Below are positions 13,803 to 20,029 of a stretch of 21,907 nt of DNA, piece after piece. Origin of the DNA: JBBDRV01 sp040905285 (lineage in GTDB: Bacteria; Bacteroidota; Rhodothermia; Balneolales; Balneolaceae); assembly GCA_040905285.1 (NCBI GenBank), contig JBBDRV010000195.1, positions 1-21,907 of the forward strand, in the 5' to 3' direction. Numbering within the stretch: the first letter of the stretch is position 1; the number at the start of each line of letters is the position of its first letter. The translations under genes were made by a program, and so were the position numbers. The notes beneath the pieces are model-generated. The model made no database searches. It had not been told where the DNA came from and was given only the letters and a program-made list of their open reading frames with translations.

Positions 13803-15055
13803 GCATGACCCTGTATGATATTATTATCAGCTCGGCCGGCAGCGCATCGGCCCTCCAGAAACCGGACGGATCCATGCCGCCCGGTGTCAACGGCCCTTAC
13901 AATGACCCGGAAACTCCCGTACGCAACACGGCCCATTGGACGATGGTCTTTCTGAAAGCCCATGACATCAGCGGCGAGCGACGTTTTCTGAAGTCCGCTG
14001 AACAGGCGCTGGGCTACCTGCACAGCACCGCCGCCCGGCCGATGGGGCATACCTTCTGGCACCGGAAAAATCCGGACAAGGATACCTGCAACGGGCTGAT
14101 CGGCCAGGCCTGGACCCTGGAGGCGCTGGTCCTGGCCGGAGAGCAGACCGGCCGGGAGGAATCGCTCAGGCTTGCCGAAGAGGTCTTCCTCCTTCACCCG
14201 TTTGATGAAGAGAAGGGGCTGTGGCAGCGGGTGAATGCCGACGGCATGAGGCTGCCGTTTGATGTGACTTTCAACCACCAACTCTGGTTTGCTGCCGCCG
14301 GGGCTCTGCTGGGCAGGCATTCGGAAACGGCGGCGCGGCAGGCGGGCCGATTTATGGAGATGCTGCCCGTCCATCTGCGCCTGTACGGCGACGGCCTGAT
14401 CTACCATCCGCTGCTGTTCCGGTTCGGGTGGAGGCAGACACTGAAAGACCTCCTGCGGGCGGCGTCGGAGCCGCGGGAGAGAAAAGAGAAGCTCCGCTAC
14501 AAGGCGGTGGGCTACCACCTGTTCAACATGCACGCCTTCTGCATGCTGCACGAGGTGTGGCCCGGTCATTCCTTCTGGGAGCACAGGCTTTTCAAACAGG
14601 CGCTTTCCTACGCATTCAGCGACGAATTCAGCCGGCAGATCGGCCATAACACCTTCGGATACCCTTACAACCCGCCCGGCTTTGAAATGGGCTATGTTAT
14701 TGACCGGTTCGGCGGCAGGTCGGATGGCGGCAGGTCGGATGGTGACAGGCCGGCTGGCGCCCGGGTGGAAGGTGGTAGTGTGGAAGGTGGTAGTGTGGAC
14801 GGCAGTGCGGGTGATGGCAGTGCAGATGGCGGCAGAGCGGATGGTGGTGACAGAGTGAAAAAGGAACCGGATAAAAGCCGCTGGGTCTCCAGTCAGCTGG
14901 AACGCTGCTACAACCCGGCCACCGGGCTGATGGACAGGGGCACCCCCGACGGATCGACCCATGCGGCGCGACTGTACGAAGCGGTTCGGCTGAACAATGT
15001 CGGCGTGGAATTCCGGGAGGATGTTCCCCCCCAGCCTACTGCCACTGCCAGCTGA
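13799..15055 (+). CDS. Uncharacterised protein, probable alpha/alpha (six-hairpin) barrel, in the glycan run
   Basis: I do not recognise a named family. The 418-residue protein has no signal peptide or membrane span. Helical hairpins recur (TAHWTMVFLKAHDISGERRF, CNGLIGQAWTLEALVLAGEQ, FNHQLWFAAAGALLGRH, NMHAFCMLHEVWPGHSFWEH), each ending near aromatic or acidic residues. This suggests an alpha/alpha toroid like N-acylglucosamine epimerases or unsaturated glycosyl hydrolases. Position in an ATGA-coupled glycosyltransferase run suggests a cytoplasmic step on the glycan or its precursor, by inference only. Residues 305-353 are a five-residue repeat tract (GGRSD-like) inserted before the last hairpin (RWVSSQLERCYNPATGLMD). 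Its 3' end overlaps the convergent Wzi-type gene by 20 bp. Confidence 0.6.
   Translation: MSMTLYDIIISSAGSASALQKPDGSMPPGVNGPYNDPETPVRNTAHWTMVFLKAHDISGERRFLKSAEQALGYLHSTAARPMGHTFWHRKNPDKDTCNGLIGQAWTLEALVLAGEQTGREESLRLAEEVFLLHPFDEEKGLWQRVNADGMRLPFDVTFNHQLWFAAAGALLGRHSETAARQAGRFMEMLPVHLRLYGDGLIYHPLLFRFGWRQTLKDLLRAASEPRERKEKLRYKAVGYHLFNMHAFCMLHEVWPGHSFWEHRLFKQALSYAFSDEFSRQIGHNTFGYPYNPPGFEMGYVIDRFGGRSDGGRSDGDRPAGARVEGGSVEGGSVDGSAGDGSADGGRADGGDRVKKEPDKSRWVSSQLERCYNPATGLMDRGTPDGSTHAARLYEAVRLNNVGVEFREDVPPQPTATAS
14711..14857 (+). repeat. 15-bp tandem repeat, ten copies, in frame inside a gene
   Basis: The unit GGCGGCAGGTCGGAT occurs twice exactly, then in diverging copies such as GGTGACAGGCCGGCT, GGTGGTAGTGTGGAA (and GGTGGTAGTGTGGAC) and GGCGGCAGAGCGGAT. 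One copy is 12 bp. The reading frame is kept throughout, giving a Gly/Asp/Ser/Arg linker. Confidence 0.9.
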
Positions 15056-16691
15056 TTCCCGCCATCATCCCCGCGTTATTAAACAGGTCCCCCCGGTCGA
15101 GGGCAAGGGTGGCCCGGAGGCTCACATGGTCGTAAGCGGGCAGCCGGTAGCCGGTTTCGACCATAAAATGCCACTGGTGCTGCGGCGGATTGAAAAAATA
15201 CTCTTCAGCGTTGTTGTCCGGATCCAGGCTCCCCCAGGGTTCGCCAAGATTCAGCCCCTCGTAGGTCCCGTAGTGGCGGCTGTAGGTGGTAAAGAGCCGG
15301 TAGGAAAGGTCCGGGTGCAGCCGGCCTTCCAGGCCGATGTGGTGCGCCACGATCCGGGTACTGGTAAAAAACCGCTCGCTGTGGGTTTCGATGTCCGGGT
15401 CCACCCGGTCCAGCTGGGTCTGCGTCAGGAAAAGGGGGTTGCCCAGGGCCCGTGAATGGTACGACCACCCGGTGGAATAGTAATAGTTGTTGTAGTAATC
15501 GTCCCGGCCGTTAAACCGGTAGCCGCAGTTGGGATTGGAGTCTCCGCAAAACGCGGGGCTGTCGCCCTCCTGCGGATCGGTCAGGCCGGGTCCGGTCTGG
15601 TGTTTCGTATATAGAAATTCCCACAAAAGGCCTGTGATAACCTCACCATCGAACGGGTTGTCCACCCCGATCCCGTACAGGCCGTCACCCCGGTTTCGGT
15701 AGAGCATCCCCGACCGGTCGTTGAACATGTGCTGGTGGTACAGGTACAGGTCCGCATGGCCCACCGTCGTTTCAATACCCAGATCCCACAACCCGTTATG
15801 GGCACCGAGCACATTCACCTGATCGCCGCCGGGCGCCCGGCGGCCCCCTTCGCGGGCCGTCAATATCCTTAAAAAATCCCCGACCGACCCGGGCAGTTGC
15901 CTGCCGGTCCCGTCTTCTCCGCCCCATACGGCAAAATGAAGCAGGCCGGCATGGACTTTCAGGCCGGTATCGCCGCCGGTCCGGAGGTAGACCGATTTGT
16001 CGTGCAGCCGGGCTGACCGTATCACGCGGTCGTCCTGCAGCCATCCGTGCGAGAAATGCCCCTTGAATTCCAGCCATCCGTCCGTGAGGGGAACCGGTTC
16101 AAACCGCGGAACGGACAGGGTGACGCGCGGGACGGGGGATGCATTCCGGCTCATTCCGGTCGACCCGGAGGAGAGGGTCCCGTAGACTTGGCCGCGGGTC
16201 TGCTCCTTGCGTCCCGCTTCAATCCGGAGCATTCCGTAGCGGGCTTCCAGCCAGCCCTCGTGAAAATAGGCGGTGGAGTGACCGGCCCCCCTTATCAGGA
16301 ACGCCGCCCCGGCGCCCCAGTCCAGCCGCCGGTCTTCGTCCGGGCTCCTGCGGGCATTCAGCCTGACCAGGCCGTTGGCGCTCCCCTCGTCAAAGATGCC
16401 GTGCCGGTTGTGAACCAGCCAGAAAGCCTGGTGAGGCCGGCCGGATACGGTGGAAAGCAGGGACGCCCCGTAGGATACCCGGGAAGATGGGACAGGGGAA
16501 TGCGATTCCGGTGAATCGGGTACCGGTAAATAGGAGTAGGAGACGAAATCCGGCGTTCCGCCTGACAGCCGGGAACAGGATTCCGAATTCGTCTGGGCGG
16601 TTCCGTCCCGGGCCGGAAGCACGCAAAGGAGGCTGCACAGGAGGATGACAGCGGCAGAGGACCTCCGAAGAACCATTGTCCGAAGAACCAT
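15036..16691 (-). CDS. Wzi-family capsule assembly outer-membrane protein
   Basis: From ATG 16691 the protein has 551 residues. A signal peptide (SSAAVILLCSLLCVLPARDG, ending near TAQT) is followed by a long beta-rich region with the look of the capsule assembly Wzi family (PF14052). Examples are YFHEGWLEARYGMLRIEAGR, GWLEFKGHFSHGWLQDDR, DLYLYHQHMFNDRSGMLYRN, GLLWEFLYTKHQTG and a Tyr/Asn-rich DDYYNNYYYSTGWSYHSRA segment. The end GISWQWQ resembles a terminal barrel strand. Wzi in E. coli is an outer-membrane lectin that holds capsule on the surface. The frame stays open to 16865; ATG 16730 and 16676 are alternatives. ATG 16691 and 16676 result from a 15-bp duplication. It is probably co-transcribed with the PL5-like gene upstream. 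Confidence 0.8.
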   Translation of the reverse strand: MVLRTMVLRRSSAAVILLCSLLCVLPARDGTAQTNSESCSRLSGGTPDFVSYSYLPVPDSPESHSPVPSSRVSYGASLLSTVSGRPHQAFWLVHNRHGIFDEGSANGLVRLNARRSPDEDRRLDWGAGAAFLIRGAGHSTAYFHEGWLEARYGMLRIEAGRKEQTRGQVYGTLSSGSTGMSRNASPVPRVTLSVPRFEPVPLTDGWLEFKGHFSHGWLQDDRVIRSARLHDKSVYLRTGGDTGLKVHAGLLHFAVWGGEDGTGRQLPGSVGDFLRILTAREGGRRAPGGDQVNVLGAHNGLWDLGIETTVGHADLYLYHQHMFNDRSGMLYRNRGDGLYGIGVDNPFDGEVITGLLWEFLYTKHQTGPGLTDPQEGDSPAFCGDSNPNCGYRFNGRDDYYNNYYYSTGWSYHSRALGNPLFLTQTQLDRVDPDIETHSERFFTSTRIVAHHIGLEGRLHPDLSYRLFTTYSRHYGTYEGLNLGEPWGSLDPDNNAEEYFFNPPQHQWHFMVETGYRLPAYDHVSLRATLALDRGDLFNNAGMMAGISWQWQ

Positions 16692-16693
16692 TG
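16664..16693 (-). repeat. 15-bp duplication at the Wzi-type gene start
   Basis: On the minus strand AATGGTTCTTCGGAC is followed directly by AATGGTTCTTCGGAG, giving two start codons and MVLRT-MVLRR. Confidence 0.8.
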
Positions 16694-16764
16694 GAGGACG
16701 TATTGGAATGTCGGTTTTCTTTATCAGCATGAAGGTGGTAATTCCCGGATCTGAATTTTTAAAA

Positions 16765-16840
16765 GGACCGTCAAGTAACGTCAAGGTTGCAGGACCGTCA
16801 AGTTGTAGTATCATCAGGATTGCAGGACTGAATGTACAGG
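16765..16840. repeat. Degenerate repeats upstream of the Wzi-type gene
   Basis: GGACCGTCAAGT occurs at 16765 and 16792, with a relative GGACTGAATGT at 16825. Each is preceded by a purine-rich or TTGCA stretch, and spacing is about 27-33 bp. The surrounding gap to 16965 shows no gene, promoter or terminator that I can support. Confidence 0.5.
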
Positions 16841-16965
16841 ACACTATGAGTTTTCTTACAACCACTTAATATAACAGACCGCCTGAATAACAGGTACCTA
16901 TATCGCAAGTATATCGGTATCAGTCAACCGGATTGTCCGGAATATCGCCCGCATGCCAGACAGGA

Positions 16966-18258
16966 TCACCTGAAATCCAGCGGCGGATGGGTCAGCAGGG
17001 TGGGGATGTCACGGCACCGGGGATTTTCCTGAAGCTGCCGCACCACGTTTTCGTACCGTTCGTCACCGAGGGCCAGGGCGGCCGGCCGGTAGAGCTCGAT
17101 ATAACGGCACGTGTTGAAATCGGACAGGCTGCTGTGATCGTCCTGCCAGGTTTTTTCGCCGGTGGCATAGGGCAGGAGCCAGTCGAGGGCGGTGACGAGA
17201 CGGCCGCCGTGCTCATCCCCGGCGGCGGAACTGTAGAGGGAGATATTTTGAGAATCAGTCAGGCGGCCGCTGTGGATGCGCATTTCCGCCTGGTAGATAT
17301 AGGCTTTCAGGTTGAACCAGGTGTAGTCCTGGGCATTTGAGCGACTGAGTTCCCGGAGCTGTTCGCCGGACTCGCTTATCTGGGTGTCGAGCCGTTTACT
17401 GACGGGCAGGATGGTTTTGGGAGCGCTGAGCAGGTGCGTCTGTTCGGTAAACAGGGCATAGATTGTTTTCTGGGCGTCGATCCAGGTGCCCACATTGTAT
17501 TCCAGGAAGGCATCGGTGCTGTAGTGGCGAATAACCCACCGCATAAAGTCGTAAAACCAGTATTTGAGTTCACGGTGTTCCCCGGGCGACCAGCCGTCAC
17601 TGTCATAGACAAGGCTTGCAGCCTCGATGACGGATATGAAATCCCGGGCCTCGATGATGCCCTGGGGGCCGCCTTCGTTCTGGCCGGGGACAAACTGGGC
17701 ATGACGGAAATGGGGTGTCATCCGCGTCTCTTCATCCAGAAACCAGGTACGCAGCAGCTCCCCCGCTTTGCGGCCATACTTTTGCTCGCCTGTATAGTAA
17801 TAGGCCAGGGACAGATTTTCGAGTGCTTTTGCCATCAGGGAAAGCGGGTCGCGGTCGTAATTCCGGACCTCGGGATTGGCCTGGCCGTCGCGCGTTTCAA
17901 AGGCTCCGGCGGTGTTCTGCCAGACATACCTGGCGATGCTGACGTAGTCATGCGGATTTTCCGTCGGTGAGGGAGGAGTCTGGTGTGTAACCGACCAGGG
18001 ACTTACATCCAGATGGCGGTCCGCATCGGTGACCAGTCGTTCAAGCAGGGATGTATAGAGGGGATGGCCCTCCTCCATCAGATCTTTGACCGCTTCCAGA
18101 TTCTGTTCACTCGTTAGGTAGGGGCCGGTATTGGCATTGGACAGATCAGGCCGGGCTTCCTGGAGCAGCATACAGGAACTGAATCCGGCCGGTGCTGCAA
18201 AAAACAGCAACAGCGAAAACAGCAGCCCCTTACCCCCGAATGTAATCCCTGAATGCAT
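16966..18258 (-). CDS. Alginate-lyase-family (PL5-like) lipoprotein with altered catalytic motif
   Basis: From ATG 18258 the protein has 430 residues. The signal GLLFSLLLFFAAPAGFSSC ends in a probable lipobox cysteine, so it is likely an exported lipoprotein. The rest is alpha-helical and matches the alginate lyase superfamily (PF05426): RDPLSLMAKALENLSLAYYY, PGQNEGGPQGIIEARDFISV, EYNVGTWIDAQKTIYALF, and LRELSRSNAQDYTWFNLKAY. PL5 lyases cleave uronic-acid polymers by beta-elimination. In relatives I recall, the third motif reads NNHGTWYD with the histidine catalytic; here valine replaces it and isoleucine replaces the tyrosine, so lyase activity is doubtful. Its place next to Wzi suggests periplasmic binding or trimming of the exported glycan. 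A TTG at 18276 could add six residues. Confidence 0.75.
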   Translation of the reverse strand: MHSGITFGGKGLLFSLLLFFAAPAGFSSCMLLQEARPDLSNANTGPYLTSEQNLEAVKDLMEEGHPLYTSLLERLVTDADRHLDVSPWSVTHQTPPSPTENPHDYVSIARYVWQNTAGAFETRDGQANPEVRNYDRDPLSLMAKALENLSLAYYYTGEQKYGRKAGELLRTWFLDEETRMTPHFRHAQFVPGQNEGGPQGIIEARDFISVIEAASLVYDSDGWSPGEHRELKYWFYDFMRWVIRHYSTDAFLEYNVGTWIDAQKTIYALFTEQTHLLSAPKTILPVSKRLDTQISESGEQLRELSRSNAQDYTWFNLKAYIYQAEMRIHSGRLTDSQNISLYSSAAGDEHGGRLVTALDWLLPYATGEKTWQDDHSSLSDFNTCRYIELYRPAALALGDERYENVVRQLQENPRCRDIPTLLTHPPLDFR

Positions 18259-18398
18259 AACGCAATTTTTTGTCAATGTAGTTTAAACGGCTTTGCCGGT
18301 CAAGAAGTATGGGGACGGGAAACCGGGCAGGGAGCGGGAATCACCGGGGGGCACACGCAGGGTTGCTTTTTACTCGGTTTAGGAACATTTTAACGGCT

Positions 18399-19097
18399 AT
18401 GGGAAAAGGCATGTATGAATCGGGGGGATACCTGGAGCTGAATCCGACCTGGCACGTAGAGGATTCACCCTGGAAAGCAGCAAGGATTCTGGATATGATC
18501 AACAGGAATGATCTGAAACCGGGCACGGTCTGCGAAGTGGGGTGCGGAGCGGGGGAAATCCTGGTTCGCCTCGGTGAAAAAATGCCCGGAGAGACCGCTT
18601 TCACAGGCTATGAAATTTCCCCGCAGGCCTTTGCACTATGCAAAAAGCAGAAAAGTGACCGTGTGACCTTTCATCTGAAGGATCTGTTGAAAGAGGAGGA
18701 TGCTTCGTTTGACCTGTTACTGGCGATCGACCTGTTTGAGCATGTGGAAGATTATATGGGATTCTTGAGGAAGCTGCGCAGCAGGGGAACCTATACGATT
18801 TTCCATATCCCCCTGGATCTGTCCGTGCAGATGGTCCTTCGCGGGGAGCCCCTGCTGAAGGTTCGCAGAAAAGTGGGCCACCTGCACTATTTTACCAGGG
18901 AAACCGCGCTGGCCGCCCTGAAGGATACGGGATACGAGATACTGGATTCCTTCTATACAGCGGGATCCATCGAGCTTCCCGGTCGTTCGCTGAAAGCCAG
19001 ACTGGCACGGGGCCCCCGACAGGTCATGTTTGCCCTGAACCAGCACTGGACGGTACGCATATTAGGGGGATATTCACTGATGGTCCTCGCCAAATAA
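18399..19097 (+). CDS. Class I SAM-dependent methyltransferase
   Basis: From ATG 18399 the protein has 232 residues and a Rossmann-type methyltransferase fold. Motif I, VCEVGCGAGEILVRLGEK, binds S-adenosylmethionine. FTGYEISPQAFALCKK supplies the acidic residue after strand 2, and LLLAIDLFEHVEDYMGFL is the strand-4 region of Methyltransf_11-like enzymes. A C-terminal part contains GHLHYFTRETALAALKDTGY. In a glycan cluster it probably methylates a sugar or the end of a chain, by inference. The frame is open back to 18309, but residues before ATG 18399 are low-complexity and unlike the family; ATG 18411, preceded by GGGAAAAGG, is also possible. It diverges from the PL5-like gene and is 11 bp from the next gene. 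Confidence 0.8.
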   Translation: MGKGMYESGGYLELNPTWHVEDSPWKAARILDMINRNDLKPGTVCEVGCGAGEILVRLGEKMPGETAFTGYEISPQAFALCKKQKSDRVTFHLKDLLKEEDASFDLLLAIDLFEHVEDYMGFLRKLRSRGTYTIFHIPLDLSVQMVLRGEPLLKVRRKVGHLHYFTRETALAALKDTGYEILDSFYTAGSIELPGRSLKARLARGPRQVMFALNQHWTVRILGGYSLMVLAK

Positions 19098-19108
19098 CAA
19101 TCCAAACT

Positions 19109-20029
19109 ATGCCGGATATGCCAGAGCAGACGATTTCGGTTCTGATACCCACCCACAGCCGCCCGAAAATACTGAAGCGGACACTCGACTCCCTCGCCGA
19201 ATGTGACCTTCCGTCCTGTTTCAGGGAGGTGGTCGTTGTGGAGAACGGCTCCAGAAACGGTGCGGAGGTCCTGACCGATGAGCTGCCGGGCAGGCTGAAC
19301 GCCCGGTACCTGCATGTGGACTGGGCCAACAAAAGCTATGCCCTGAACAGCGCCCTTGCAACCATGGGGGACGGCCTGATTTTTTTTACGGATGATGACG
19401 TCCGTTTTGCCCCCGGTATTCTGATGGCCTATGCCTCTGCGATGGAAGATTTCAGAAGCGGGGTCTTTTTCGGCGGTCCCGTCGATGTCGACCGGCAGGC
19501 GCACCCGCCCGGCTGGATGGAGCCGCTGCTTCCCTGGTCGGTACGCGGATACAACCTGTTTACCGAGAGAATGGAAAGGGGCGGTTACCTGGGCTTCAAC
19601 TGGGCCGCCTATGCATCCGATATCAGGGAAATGGGCGGCTTCGACCCCCTGTACGGACCGGGCTCCCCCATCGGCGCGAGCGGACAGGAAAGCGATATGC
19701 AGGACCGGCTGTTCGAGGCCGGATACAGCGAGGTGGACGTGATGGAGGCGGTGGTGTGGCATCATGTGCCGGAAGAGCACTGCAACGAAAAATGGCTGAG
19801 AAACCGCTTTTTCAGGTATGGTGTGTCCCGGGGGATCAGCAGCGGCGGCGGCAGAGAGGTGCTGGCCGAACTGGGGATTATGGTGAAATACAGTGTGCGA
19901 TGGGCGCTCTACCTGGCCCTGCTGAACAAGACCGAAAGAAAAAAAAGCAAAATGGAGTTGATTTCCCGGACCGGATACCTCTATTCTGTCATCAACAGAA
20001 AAAGCCCTTCAGAGTCATCCACCGAGTAA
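19109..20029 (+). CDS. GT2 family glycosyltransferase
   Basis: A 306-residue GT-A glycosyltransferase without inserts. The N-terminus ISVLIPTHSRPKILKRTLDS is typical GT2. REVVVVENGSRN binds the nucleotide part. NKSYALNSALATMGDGLIFF leads to the metal-binding FTDDDVRF motif. The middle GGYLGFNWAAYASDIREMGG and the acidic GASGQESDMQDRLFEAGY correspond to the acceptor and catalytic-base region (ED-like). The C-terminal helices, rich in Arg and Lys, may touch the membrane. It probably adds one sugar to the lipid-linked glycan. It lies 11 bp after the methyltransferase gene, and its TAA shares one base with the next ATG (TAATG), so the three genes form an operon. Confidence 0.85.
   Translation: MPDMPEQTISVLIPTHSRPKILKRTLDSLAECDLPSCFREVVVVENGSRNGAEVLTDELPGRLNARYLHVDWANKSYALNSALATMGDGLIFFTDDDVRFAPGILMAYASAMEDFRSGVFFGGPVDVDRQAHPPGWMEPLLPWSVRGYNLFTERMERGGYLGFNWAAYASDIREMGGFDPLYGPGSPIGASGQESDMQDRLFEAGYSEVDVMEAVVWHHVPEEHCNEKWLRNRFFRYGVSRGISSGGGREVLAELGIMVKYSVRWALYLALLNKTERKKSKMELISRTGYLYSVINRKSPSESSTE

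Noticed and set aside
13709..14962. Minus-strand frame of 417 codons opposite the six-hairpin-like gene
   Set aside because: His/Pro/Arg-rich shadow composition. The plus-strand frame has a good ribosome site, ATGA coupling and a plausible fold.
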